58,701 bases of DNA, taken from Stappia sp. WLB 29 (GTDB taxonomy: Bacteria > Pseudomonadota > Alphaproteobacteria > Rhizobiales > Stappiaceae). This document shows, one piece after another, positions 1 to 7,617 of this stretch. The DNA lies in assembly GCF_023507705.1 (NCBI RefSeq), contig NZ_JALBGD010000002.1, positions 576,687 to 635,387 of the forward strand. Direction: 5' to 3'. The translations under genes and the position numbers were made by a program. Numbering within the stretch: the first letter of the stretch is position 1; every line of letters begins with the position of its first letter. Below the pieces are notes generated by a model. The model was not told the DNA's origin. It did not search any database and saw only the letters and a program-made list of their open reading frames with translations.

Positions 1-487
1 GGTGCGGGAAGCTGTCGATGCGCCCGGCCGGATCGGGGATGCGGACCATGGTCAGCAGCTCCAGCGCCCGGTCGCGGGCGGCCCGGCGCGACATCGGCTG
101 ATGCTCGCGGATCGCCTCGACGATCTGGTCGCCGATCCGGTAGACTGGATTGAGCGATGTCATCGGCTCCTGGAAGATCATCGACATCTCGTTGCCCATG
201 ACCGCGCGGCGCTCGCGTGGCGACAGACGCAGGAGGTCGCGGCCGCGGAAGAAGATCTCGCCGGCCAGAACGCGCACGGGTGTTCCCTCCAGCAGTCCCA
301 TGATCGCGAGCGAGGTAAGGCTCTTGCCGCAGCCGCTCTCGCCGACGATGCCGAGCGTCTCGCCGGTCGACAGGCTGAGCGAGAGGTCCTGCACCACCGG
401 CAGGATGCCGTCGGGCGTGGCGACGCCGAGCGTCAGGCCGCGCATGTCGAGCAGCAGTTCGCTGGCGTCCTTATTCGGGCGCGTCAT
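1..487 (-). CDS. Peptide/oligopeptide ABC transporter ATP-binding protein, DppD/OppD family (partial)
   Basis: This is the N-terminal part (about 162 residues) of a cytoplasmic ATPase that powers uptake by a dipeptide/oligopeptide-type importer; the rest lies beyond the left edge. Reading from the ATG at 487, a Walker A motif GESGCGKS sits at residues 49-56 and a Q-loop FQEPMTSLNP at 105-114, the latter typical of the OppD/DppD group. The ABC signature and Walker B are not in the window. It starts one base after the stop of the permease gene at 489, so the two are surely co-transcribed. The family is clear, but the substrate cannot be read from this subunit. Confidence 0.9.
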   Translation of the reverse strand, partial: MTRPNKDASELLLDMRGLTLGVATPDGILPVVQDLSLSLSTGETLGIVGESGCGKSLTSLAIMGLLEGTPVRVLAGEIFFRGRDLLRLSPRERRAVMGNEMSMIFQEPMTSLNPVYRIGDQIVEAIREHQPMSRRAARDRALELLTMVRIPDPAGRIDSFPH

Positions 488-488
488 T

Positions 489-1340
489 TCACACCCCCTT
501 GATGTCGTTGCGGAACCGCGGGTCGATGCTGTCGCGCAGGGCGTCGCCGACCAGGTTCATGGAGAAGACGGACAGGATGATCAGCGCGCCGGGAAACAGC
601 AGCAGCCAGGAGGCGCGGGTGACGTAGATGCGCGATTCCGACAGCATGTTGCCCCAGCTCGGCACTTCCGGCGGCAGGCCGAGGCCGAGAAAGTCGAGGG
701 CCGCGGCCTGCAACTGCGCGAAGGCGAAGATGAAGCTCGCCTGCACCAGGAGCGGCGAGACGAGGTTCGGCAGGATGTGGCGGAACAGGATGCTGGCGTG
801 GCCGGCGCCGGAACAGGTCGCGGCATCGACGAAGACCTCGCCCTTCAGCTTCAAGGTCATGCCGAAGAGGATGCGGGCAGTGGTGGTGGCATAGACGATG
901 CCGATCACGATCACCGTGTTGACGACGCTCCGCTCCAGCAGGGTCATCAGCACGAGGGCGAGCAGCAGCGCCGGGAAGGCCATCAGCACGTCGACGACGC
1001 GCATGATCACATGGCCGAGGCGGCTGAAATATGCGGACACCATGCCGGCGAGGCCACCGGCGACCAGCGCCACGACGACGCTGCCGATGCCGATGACGAT
1101 GGCCATGCGCGCGCCGTAGAGGCTGCGCGAGAAGCTGTCGCGGCCGTAGTGATCGGTGCCGAACAGGTGTTCGAGACTCGGCGGCGACAGGCGCACGAGC
1201 GGATCGATCTCCAACGGATCGTAGGGCGCGACGAGCGGGGCGAAGATCGCGGCGAGCGCAATCAGGATCAGCCAGCACAGCCCGGCGGTGGCGAGCCAGC
1301 GCCCGCGGAAGATGCGGCCCATGGTGAGGATCGCGGTCAT
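489..1340 (-). CDS. Peptide-type ABC transporter permease, DppC/OppC family
   Basis: This 283-residue inner-membrane protein is one of the two permease subunits of the importer. The N-terminal helix (about residues 17-38) is followed by HLFGTDHYGRD (about 58-68), the conserved OppC-type segment before the transport domain. Five further hydrophobic segments follow. The cytoplasmic EAA-like loop that docks the ATPase is visible as AATCSGAGHASILFRHILPN near residues 170-190. It lies between the DppB-like gene and the ATPase in the usual dpp order. The start ATG at 1340 is 43 bases downstream of the stop of the previous gene; an in-frame ATG six codons later is an alternative. Confidence 0.93.
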   Translation of the reverse strand: MTAILTMGRIFRGRWLATAGLCWLILIALAAIFAPLVAPYDPLEIDPLVRLSPPSLEHLFGTDHYGRDSFSRSLYGARMAIVIGIGSVVVALVAGGLAGMVSAYFSRLGHVIMRVVDVLMAFPALLLALVLMTLLERSVVNTVIVIGIVYATTTARILFGMTLKLKGEVFVDAATCSGAGHASILFRHILPNLVSPLLVQASFIFAFAQLQAAALDFLGLGLPPEVPSWGNMLSESRIYVTRASWLLLFPGALIILSVFSMNLVGDALRDSIDPRFRNDIKGV

Positions 1341-1383
1341 GCCTCAGCTCCCTGGCTTTGCGGCTTGAGAGAACGGGTCCGGG

Positions 1384-2331
1384 TCATTTCAGCGACACCC
1401 TGGGGTCGAGGCGCGCATAGGCGAGGTCGACCAGAAGGTTGATGACCATATAGAGGACGACGATCACCAGGATGACACCCTGGATCACTGGGTAGTCGCG
1501 GCGCAGGATCGACTGCACCACGAGGCGGCCGATGCCGGGCAGCGAGAAGACGGTTTCGGTCACCACCGCCTCGGAGACGAGGGCGGCGAAGGTGAAGCCG
1601 AAGGCGGCGGCAACGGCGATCAGCGCGTTGCGGAAGACGTGTTTTACCGAGACCTTCCACGGGGCGAGGCCCTTGGCGCGGGCGGTGCGCACATGGTCCT
1701 CGCGCTGCACGTCGAGCATGGAGGCGCGCACCAGGCGGATGATCAGCGCGGCGTTCGGCGCAGCGAGCGTGAAACTCGGCAGCAGCAGATAGCGCAGGTT
1801 CGCGAGCCCGCCGTCGTCGGTCACGGATGGGAAGCCGGACGAGGGCAGCCAGCCGAGCGTGACCGAGAAGATGAGGATCAGGTAGAGGCCGAGCCAGAAG
1901 GTCGGCACGGAGGCGAAGAGCATGGCGCCGCCGGACGTGACCTGGTCGACCCAGGTGCCGCGATAGCTGGCGGCGACGACGCCGATGGGCACGCCGAGGA
2001 TGACGATCCAGACCATCGTCATCAGGGCGAGAAGGATCGAGGTCTCCGCGCCGTCGGCGATCACCGAGGTGACGGGCACGCGGAAGAAGATCGAGGTGCC
2101 GAAATCGCCCTGCAAGACGTTGCCGAGCCACAGCAGGTATTGGGTGTAGAGCGGCTGGTCGAGACCGAGCTCGCGCGTCAGGCTCGCGATCTCCTCGGGC
2201 GTGGCGCTGTCGCCGAGCAGGACGGCAGCCGGATCGCCGGGGATCAGGTGCACGAAAAGGAAGACCAGCAGCGAAGCGGCGAGCAGCGTCGGCACGAGCG
2301 TCAGCAGTCTCCGCAGGGCATATCCGAGCAT
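1384..2331 (-). CDS. Peptide-type ABC transporter permease, DppB/OppB family
   Basis: This 315-residue inner-membrane permease pairs with the DppC-like protein to form the channel. It has the characteristic N-terminus (first helix about residues 8-30, then LIPGDPAAVLLG) and about six membrane segments. A C-terminal EAA-type loop, ARAKGLAPWKVSVKHVFRNA, lies near residues 240-260. Length and architecture are normal for DppB. The gene follows the binding-protein gene on the minus strand after a gap of 115 bases in which no terminator is obvious, so the four genes probably form one transcript running off the left edge. Confidence 0.93.
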   Translation of the reverse strand: MLGYALRRLLTLVPTLLAASLLVFLFVHLIPGDPAAVLLGDSATPEEIASLTRELGLDQPLYTQYLLWLGNVLQGDFGTSIFFRVPVTSVIADGAETSILLALMTMVWIVILGVPIGVVAASYRGTWVDQVTSGGAMLFASVPTFWLGLYLILIFSVTLGWLPSSGFPSVTDDGGLANLRYLLLPSFTLAAPNAALIIRLVRASMLDVQREDHVRTARAKGLAPWKVSVKHVFRNALIAVAAAFGFTFAALVSEAVVTETVFSLPGIGRLVVQSILRRDYPVIQGVILVIVVLYMVINLLVDLAYARLDPRVSLK

Positions 2332-2446
2332 GAGCGTGACTTTCCGCGAAATGTCGGGAGGCGGCCAGCCCGCCCCCGGCCTGTTGCGAGTGTCGTCCGA
2401 GGGACGGAGTTTCGCAAAGACCGGAGGGGACCGAGAGGATCGTGCG

Positions 2447-3988
2447 TTACTTCGAGACGTTCCAGAAGTGCGGCCAGATCAGGGTTGCTTCGCCGAGGCC
2501 CTTAAGCGTCGGAGAGGCGATGTTGTAGGTGTAGACATCGCCGGTCTTCATGGTCGGGACCTGCTGGTAGATCAGTGCCTGCAGTTCGCCCCACAGCTTC
2601 TGCCGCTCAGCCGGGTCGGCCGAGGCCGTGAACTTCTCGGAAAGCGCGGTCATTTCAGGCGTGGACCACCAGCCGGGATAGTTCGGGTTCATCACCGAGA
2701 TCAGGATCGGATCCGGCACGAAGCCATGGTGGGTGAAGAACAGGTCCCACTGGTCCGGCTCGCCGCGCTTCTTAATGAGCGTCGCCCAGTCGTAGACCTG
2801 CAGGTCGATGTTGAAGCCGGCCTGGGCGAGCTGCTTGGTGTAGACGATTGCCGTGTCGTAGTGGAACGGGTAGTTGGTCGACACCATGAACTTGATGGGC
2901 TCGCCGTTGTAGCCGGCTTCCTTGGCCAGCTCCTTGGCGGCGGCAGCATCGCCCTTGCTGAAATTCTCTGCGCCGGATTCGGTGTACCAGACATTGCCCT
3001 CCGGCATGAAAGATCCGTTGGCGCGCCACAGCTTCTCCGGGCCGATGGCGACCTGGAGCGCCGGCGTCTTGTTGATCGCCGTCTGGATGGCGCGGCGCAG
3101 GGCGAAGTTCTCCTTCAGCGGGCCTTCCTTGGAATTGAGGAAGACGAGACCGAAGATCGGGCCGCCGTTGAGGATCGTCGTGACGTCCGGGCTCGCATCG
3201 AGGGCGTCGAAGAGGTCGCCCGGGATGGTTTCGGCATAGTCGTAGTCGCCGGCCTGTAGTCCGCTGACACGGGTGCCGACATCGGGAACTGGAATAAACC
3301 GCAATGCGTCGAACTCGGCCTTGCGGGCGCCGCCATAGCCGTTCGGCTCACCTTCGGGCGATTCGTAATCGTCGAAGCGGACGAGCTCGACATGGCGGTT
3401 GGGCTGCCACTCGCCGAAGCGGTAGGGGCCGGTGCCGATGTAGTTTTCCGGTGCGATCGGCTCCTTGCCGGCGCCCTCCATCACGGAGGCCGGATAGATC
3501 GCCGGGCCGCCATTGATGAAGGCGAGGAGGTTCTTCCAGGGGCCGAAGGGCTTGCTCAGGCGCAGCGTGATTTCGTGGTCGCCGGTCGCCTCGATGCTGT
3601 CGACATTCGAGAACAGCAGGCTGCCGCGCGAACCGAACTCGCCCCAGCGCTTCAGCGAGGCGACCACGTCGGCCGAGGTCATGTCGGCGCCGTTGTGGAA
3701 CGTCACGTCCTTGCGCAGGGTGATGACGATGGTGCGTCCGTCATCCTCCAGCCGGTCGCTCTCGGCGAGCAGCGGCACCGGCGAATTGCTGGCGTCGAAG
3801 GTGTAGAGACCCTCGAACATGTGGTGGGCGATGGTCGTCGACAGGTCCGAGGTGACGACGTGCTGGTCGAGGCTGGGCGGCTCGCCGACAGTGGCGTAGC
3901 GCAGGGTGCCGGCCGCAAAGGCGGTGCTGGCCATGGATGTCGCGATCGCCGCGGCGAACACGGTTTTCCAGCGGGTGTTCCGAAACAT
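2447..3988 (-). CDS. Periplasmic substrate-binding protein of peptide-type ABC transporter (SBP family 5)
   Basis: This 513-residue extracytoplasmic solute-binding protein delivers substrate to the permease pair encoded downstream. It has a classic signal peptide, with a basic N-terminus, a hydrophobic core and a likely cleavage after STAFA near residue 25. The mature domain carries family-5 features such as GTGPYRF and the repeated KDVTFHNGADMTSADVV-type segment. Family-5 proteins bind peptides, nickel, opines or sugars, so the substrate is not fixed. The divergent RidA and RpiR genes suggest an amino-acid or amino-sugar derivative, which is inference only. It is the first gene of a four-gene minus-strand operon. 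Confidence 0.92.
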   Translation of the reverse strand: MFRNTRWKTVFAAAIATSMASTAFAAGTLRYATVGEPPSLDQHVVTSDLSTTIAHHMFEGLYTFDASNSPVPLLAESDRLEDDGRTIVITLRKDVTFHNGADMTSADVVASLKRWGEFGSRGSLLFSNVDSIEATGDHEITLRLSKPFGPWKNLLAFINGGPAIYPASVMEGAGKEPIAPENYIGTGPYRFGEWQPNRHVELVRFDDYESPEGEPNGYGGARKAEFDALRFIPVPDVGTRVSGLQAGDYDYAETIPGDLFDALDASPDVTTILNGGPIFGLVFLNSKEGPLKENFALRRAIQTAINKTPALQVAIGPEKLWRANGSFMPEGNVWYTESGAENFSKGDAAAAKELAKEAGYNGEPIKFMVSTNYPFHYDTAIVYTKQLAQAGFNIDLQVYDWATLIKKRGEPDQWDLFFTHHGFVPDPILISVMNPNYPGWWSTPEMTALSEKFTASADPAERQKLWGELQALIYQQVPTMKTGDVYTYNIASPTLKGLGEATLIWPHFWNVSK

Positions 3989-4131
3989 TCCACTCCTCCA
4001 ATACAGGGTCCTCTGGGTAGCCCGAATGGGCTACACGGGCGGGCGACGTGCATTCGCCGGCCGTGCAGCCATCCCACGATCTGCCGTGTCTGCGCCGGCT
4101 GTTCGTTGTGTAAAAAATTTTCATAATCTGC

Positions 4132-4171
4132 CTAAACTGTCAAACGGGAATTTGAATATCCCGCTAAACTG
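4132..4171. repeat. Direct repeat CTAAACTG in the divergent control region
   Basis: The octamer CTAAACTG occurs at 4132-4139 and again at 4164-4171, 32 bases apart (about three helical turns). Between them, CGGGA at 4145-4149 and TCCCG at 4159-4163 form a short inverted repeat. The repeats lie between the divergent binding-protein and RidA genes and upstream of the stronger palindrome at 4181. They may be further regulator contacts, but nothing in the sequence proves this. Confidence 0.35.
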
Positions 4172-4180
4172 CGGTAGATA

Positions 4181-4197
4181 ATGAAAGAAACTTTCAT
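4181..4197. promoter_or_regulatory. Palindromic operator candidate upstream of the RidA-rpiR genes
   Basis: ATGAAAG-AAA-CTTTCAT is a perfect inverted repeat of 7-bp arms around 3 bases. It sits 18 bases before the RidA start and in the gap between the divergent binding-protein gene and RidA. A second copy of the half-site TTTCATAAT occurs at 4118-4126 in a run resembling a degenerate version of the same box. RpiR-family repressors typically bind AT-rich GAAA/TTTC palindromes, and an RpiR gene follows RidA, so autoregulation plus control of the transporter is the natural reading. Confidence 0.55.
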
Positions 4198-4215
4198 AAT
4201 GAGCCGAGGATTTCC

Positions 4216-4605
4216 ATGACAAAGGGTATCACCCGTCACGACACCGCCGATCTCGCCGCCGGCGGGCAGAAGCGTCCCTTCGCCAAGGCGGTCACCGCTG
4301 GCGGGTTCGTCTATGTCTCCGGCCAGGTGCCGGCGGAAGGGGGAGAGATCATCACCGGCGGGATCGTCGCGCAAACCGAAAAGGTGATCGAGAATATCAA
4401 GTCGGTTCTGGCGCTGGCCGGCTGCGGGCTGGAGCATGTGGTGAAGGTCAATGTCTGGCTGGACGATGCCCGCGACTTTTCCAGCTTCAACGCCGTGTTC
4501 GAGCGGCATTTCGGCGCGCATCCGCCGGCGCGCTCCACGGTGCAGTCGCCCTTGATGGTGGATGCGAAGGTCGAGATGGATGTCATCGCCTATAAAGCCG
4601 ATTAG
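4216..4605 (+). CDS. RidA/YjgF-family protein
   Basis: This 129-residue protein belongs to the Rid family, whose RidA members hydrolyse reactive enamine/imine intermediates formed by PLP enzymes or amino-acid oxidases. The family core is visible as GGFVYVSGQVP (about residues 34-44) and ARSTVQSPLM near 103-112, which contains the conserved arginine that contacts the carboxylate of the intermediate. Length is normal for the family. It is first in a plus-strand pair with the RpiR regulator and divergent from the peptide-type ABC operon. That arrangement suggests detoxification or hydrolysis of something derived from the imported substrate. Confidence 0.9.
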   Translation: MTKGITRHDTADLAAGGQKRPFAKAVTAGGFVYVSGQVPAEGGEIITGGIVAQTEKVIENIKSVLALAGCGLEHVVKVNVWLDDARDFSSFNAVFERHFGAHPPARSTVQSPLMVDAKVEMDVIAYKAD

Positions 4606-4651
4606 TCTTGTCCCGGAAGCCGGGGCAGATGGCAAGGAAGGGGCCGGGGGC

Positions 4652-5533
4652 GTGGCCAAGGTGATCGACATCATCGCGCAGCTCAGGCGGCTCGACGGCG
4701 CCTTCCCCAAGCGCGAGCAGCGGGTTGCCGACTATGTGCTGGCGAACCTGGAGACCATCGCCTACCAGCGCCAGAGCGAGATCGCCAACGGGGCGGGCGT
4801 GTCGGATGCCACGGTCAACCGGTTCTGCCAGACGCTCGGCTGCGACGGGTTCAAGGACTTCAAGATCCGCCTCGCCCAGAGCGTGGCCGTGTCGCTGCAA
4901 TACATGGACGTGCACGCGCCCGACAGCGGGTCGCTGTCGGATGCGCTGGTGGCGCAGGTGTTCGGCGCGCTGATGGACACGCTCAACCGGGCGCGGGCCC
5001 AGCTCGATCCGCTGGCCGTGGAGGCGGCGATCGATCTGCTGGCCGGGGCGCGGCGGATCGTCTTCTTCGGCGTCGGCGGCGGGTCAGCCAACGTGGCGCG
5101 GGAAGGAGCGAACCGCTTTTTCCGGCTCGGCGTGCCGGCGGAGGCGCATTCGGACGGCTACCTGCAGCGGATGATCGCCTCGACGCTGGAACGCGGCGAC
5201 GTGGTCTTCGCGATCTCGGCGAGCGGCACGCCGGCCGAACTGCTCGACAGCGTCGCCATCGCCCGCCAGTACGGGGCCCAGTCGCTGAGCCTGACCAAGG
5301 CCGGCTCGGACCTGGCCGGCGCCACCGACATCGCGCTCGGCCTCGATCTGCCGGAAGACCAGGACATCTACAAGCCGAGTGCCTCGCGGCTCGCCTATGT
5401 GGCCATCATCGATGTGCTGGCCGCGGGCGCCGCGCGCAAGCGGCCCGAGCGCGTGCGAGAATACCTGCGCCGGATCCGCACCTCGCTGGTGCCGCTTTCC
5501 AAGGATGTGGGGCCGAAGCCTATCGGGGACTGA
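4652..5533 (+). CDS. MurR/RpiR-family transcriptional regulator
   Basis: This DNA-binding regulator has an N-terminal RpiR helix-turn-helix (about residues 20-80, with SEIANGAGVSDATVNRFCQTLG as the recognition region) and a C-terminal SIS sugar-phosphate/amino-sugar binding domain (about 125-250, containing FFGVGGGSANVA and AISASGTPAELL). The GTG at 4652 was chosen because AAGGAAGGGG lies just upstream and it avoids overlap with the RidA gene. In-frame ATGs at 4562 and 4580 would give longer forms. From the chosen start it is 293 residues, normal for the family. It likely controls the adjacent RidA gene and the divergent ABC transporter in response to a small metabolite. Confidence 0.88.
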   Translation: MAKVIDIIAQLRRLDGAFPKREQRVADYVLANLETIAYQRQSEIANGAGVSDATVNRFCQTLGCDGFKDFKIRLAQSVAVSLQYMDVHAPDSGSLSDALVAQVFGALMDTLNRARAQLDPLAVEAAIDLLAGARRIVFFGVGGGSANVAREGANRFFRLGVPAEAHSDGYLQRMIASTLERGDVVFAISASGTPAELLDSVAIARQYGAQSLSLTKAGSDLAGATDIALGLDLPEDQDIYKPSASRLAYVAIIDVLAAGAARKRPERVREYLRRIRTSLVPLSKDVGPKPIGD

Positions 5534-5570
5534 GCTCCCTGTTGGCTGCCCCGCGGTTTTCCCCACACTG

Positions 5571-5585
5571 TGCTGCGCTGCAGCA
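5571..5585. promoter_or_regulatory. Inverted repeat upstream of nasT
   Basis: TGCTGC-GCT-GCAGCA is a perfect inverted repeat located 36 bases before the nasT start, in the 88-base gap after the RpiR gene. It could be a regulator site or a weak stem-loop; no T-run follows. The 9-mer TGCGCTGCA inside it (5574-5582) recurs at 7411-7419 upstream of the nrtA promoter, which favours a regulatory role shared by the two nitrate units. Confidence 0.35.
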
Positions 5586-5621
5586 AAGTTTGATTGACCA
5601 ATTTTATGGCATGCGCATTAT

Positions 5622-6227
5622 GTGGGCATGCGTGAGCAGCTCGCCATTCTTGTGATCGATACGAACCGGATCCGCTCCTCCATCATCGAGCAGGGATTGC
5701 GCGATGCCGGGCACGAGCGGGTGATCGTTTTCGACCGCATGGACGGCTTGGTGCGGAAGATCACCGAGATCGATCCGGATGTGATCGTCATCGATCTGGA
5801 AAACCCCAATCGCGATCAGCTCGAGCATATCTTCCAGATCTCGCGTGCCGTCCGCCGGCCCATCGCCATGTTCGTCGACCGCTCCGAGGCCGGCGCCATC
5901 GAGGCGGCGGTGGACGCGGGCGTCTCCGCCTATGTGGTGGACGGGCTGAAGCGCGAGCGGGTCAAGCCGATCCTCGACATGGCGATCAGCCGCTTCAACG
6001 CGTTCAACCGGCTGTCGCAGGAACTGGAGGCGGCACGCAACGAACTGGCCGAGCGCAAGACCATCGAGCGGGCCAAGGGCATCTTGATGCGCAACCGCGG
6101 CATTGGCGAGGACGAGGCCTATCGGCTGCTGCGCAAGACGGCGATGGACCAGGGCCGCAGGATCATCGAGGTGGCGGAAGGCCTCGTGATCTCCGTAGGG
6201 CTGCTGGAGAAACGGGACGGGGCATGA
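5622..6227 (+). CDS. nasT: Nitrate-responsive antitermination regulator NasT (ANTAR domain)
   Basis: This 201-residue cytoplasmic RNA-binding antiterminator has a receiver-like N-terminal domain (about residues 6-120, with an Asp at 58 in the phosphoacceptor region but a non-canonical acidic pocket). A coiled linker leads to a C-terminal ANTAR domain (about 135-195, with ERKTIERAKGILM). In known NasS-NasT pairs, NasS holds NasT inactive until nitrate is bound, and free NasT then binds a two-hairpin leader RNA and prevents termination. Here nasS overlaps the 3-prime end by 4 bases and a matching leader lies upstream of nrtA. The GTG at 5622 is used as start; the ATG two codons later is equally possible. 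Confidence 0.93.
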   Translation: MGMREQLAILVIDTNRIRSSIIEQGLRDAGHERVIVFDRMDGLVRKITEIDPDVIVIDLENPNRDQLEHIFQISRAVRRPIAMFVDRSEAGAIEAAVDAGVSAYVVDGLKRERVKPILDMAISRFNAFNRLSQELEAARNELAERKTIERAKGILMRNRGIGEDEAYRLLRKTAMDQGRRIIEVAEGLVISVGLLEKRDGA

Positions 6228-7372
6228 GGCGAGCGGACGGCGACACGGTGATCGCGGGCTTCATCCCGCTTCTCGACAGCGCGCTGCTGGTGACGGCGGC
6301 GGAGCGGGGCTTTGCCGCGCGCGAAGGGGTGAGCCTGAAACTGGTGCGCGAGACCTCCTGGGCCAATATCCGCGACCGCAGCGCCATCGGCCATTTCGAC
6401 GTTGCCCATATGCTGGCGCCGATGCCCATTGCCGCCTCGCTGGAAATCACCTCGCTCGCCGTGCCGATGCTGGCACCGATGACGCTGGGGCTCGGCGGCA
6501 ACGCCATCACGGCGTCTAACATCCTGTGGCGGCGGATGTGCGATCACGGCGCGCCTCGCGACGGCGATCCGGCCGGTACGGGAGGGGCGCTCAAGGCGGT
6601 GATCGCCGCATCCGGCGGGAGCGCTCCGCTGCGCTTCGGTGTCGTCCACCCGTTCTCGGGACATGCCTACGAGTTGCGCTACTGGCTGGCCGCCGCCGGC
6701 ATCGATCCGGACAGGGACGTGGAGATTTCCGTGCTGCCGCCGCCGCTGATGGCGGACGCGCTGGCGGCGGACCGGCTCGACGGCTATTGCGTCGGCGAGC
6801 CCTGGAACACGGCGGCCGTCCTTGCCGGCACAGGCCGCATCGTCACCACCAAGGCGGCGATCTGGCCGAAAAGCCCGGAGAAGGTGCTGGGGGTGACGCG
6901 CAAATGGGCGGAGGCGCATCCCGATATGCTGGCGGCGCTGATCCGGGCGCTGGCGGCGGCAGCGGCCTGGTGCGCCGACCCGCAGAACCATGCCGACCTC
7001 GCCGATCTGCTGTCCGGGCCGGACTATCTCGACTGTCCGGCCGACTACTGCCGGCCGGCGCTGTCGGGCGAGTTGATGCTGTCGCGCGATGAGCTGCTTT
7101 CGCGCCCGGACTTCCTGTCCTTCGCCGGCAAGGCCGCTCTCAGCCCGCAGCCCGCCCATGCGCTGTGGTTCTACAGCCAGATGCTCCGCTGGGGACAGGT
7201 AACGCACAGTGCCGGGCGCGAGGTGGTGGTGCGGGCGACCTATCGCCCCGACTTGTTGGAAGCTGCGACGGGCGTGCGGACCGAGGCCGCGAGCCTCTCC
7301 TTCTTCGATGGCGTGGGCTTCGATCCCGAAGCGGTCGCCGACTACGCGCGGGCTTTCCCGATCCGCGCCTGA
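6224..7372 (+). CDS. nasS: Nitrate sensor NasS (cytoplasmic nitrate-binding protein)
   Basis: This 382-residue protein has the NrtA/CmpA-type binding fold but no signal peptide, as expected for the cytoplasmic nitrate sensor NasS. It shares with the NrtA encoded at 7732 the segments [10 protein letters not shown]-like ([19 protein letters not shown]) and GYCVGEPWN, both part of the nitrate-binding architecture. Its ATG overlaps the nasT stop (ATGA), giving translational coupling and a fixed NasS:NasT ratio. Known function: it binds NasT without nitrate and releases it when nitrate is present. Calling it a sensor rather than a transport protein rests on the missing secretion signal and the nasT partner. 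Confidence 0.92.
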   Translation: MRRADGDTVIAGFIPLLDSALLVTAAERGFAAREGVSLKLVRETSWANIRDRSAIGHFDVAHMLAPMPIAASLEITSLAVPMLAPMTLGLGGNAITASNILWRRMCDHGAPRDGDPAGTGGALKAVIAASGGSAPLRFGVVHPFSGHAYELRYWLAAAGIDPDRDVEISVLPPPLMADALAADRLDGYCVGEPWNTAAVLAGTGRIVTTKAAIWPKSPEKVLGVTRKWAEAHPDMLAALIRALAAAAAWCADPQNHADLADLLSGPDYLDCPADYCRPALSGELMLSRDELLSRPDFLSFAGKAALSPQPAHALWFYSQMLRWGQVTHSAGREVVVRATYRPDLLEAATGVRTEAASLSFFDGVGFDPEAVADYARAFPIRA

Positions 7373-7538
7373 GGTCTTTTCCCTTTCGTATTCGCGCCGC
7401 CGTTTCTTGTTGCGCTGCACAAGGATTGGTCACCTGCCTGTGCGAAGTGCCCGGCCTTTCGGCGCTCGCGGATCTGCCTGGTTTTCGAGCATCGTGACTT
7501 TTCCAGTGAAATCAGCCATCTACCGGAAGATCCGTAAC

Positions 7539-7554
7539 TGGCACGCCTCCTGCA
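7539..7554 (+). promoter_or_regulatory. Sigma-54-type (-24/-12) promoter of the nitrate operon
   Basis: TGGCACGCCTCCTGCA matches the -24/-12 consensus TGGCACG-N4-TTGCA at every position except the first T of TTGCA. The invariant GG (7540-7541) and GC (7552-7553) have the correct spacing. Transcription would begin near 7565, the first base of the P1 hairpin of the leader. This implies nitrogen control through an NtrC-type activator on top of NasT antitermination. The 120-170 bases upstream have no unmistakable NtrC pair, although TGCGCTGCAC at 7411-7420 is a possible contact. Confidence 0.7.
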
Positions 7555-7564
7555 AGGGAAAGGA

Positions 7565-7608
7565 CGTGCCAAAGATGGCCACGACATAGCGCGCCCAAGG
7601 ACGGGCGT
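7565..7608 (+). ncRNA. ANTAR two-hairpin leader motif (NasT target) of the nrt-nir-nas operon
   Basis: Two adjacent hairpins carry hexanucleotide loops with A at position 1 and G at position 4, the known signature of ANTAR RNA targets. P1 is CGTGCC (7565-7570), loop AAAGAT (7571-7576), GG-C-CACG (7577-7583, one bulged C). P2 is CGCCC (7592-7596), loop AAGGAC (7597-7602), GGGCG (7603-7607), with a G-T pair below. The linker is about 7 bases. The intrinsic terminator at 7618 lies directly downstream and nasT lies directly upstream of the operon, so this is the expected NasT binding site. The match is by eye from loop identity and stem complementarity. Confidence 0.82.
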
Positions 7609-7617
7609 TCCGGCAAA

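Noticed and set aside
5607-5622. Second sigma-54 promoter candidate TGGCATGCGCATTATG before nasT
   Set aside because: The -12 GC pair is missing (AT instead), and GC at that position is essential.
7411-7435. NtrC site reading TGCAC...GGTCA upstream of the sigma-54 promoter
   Set aside because: The second half is GGTCA rather than GGTGCA and the spacing is one base too long, so it is not claimed as an NtrC box. Only the repeated 9-mer is reported.
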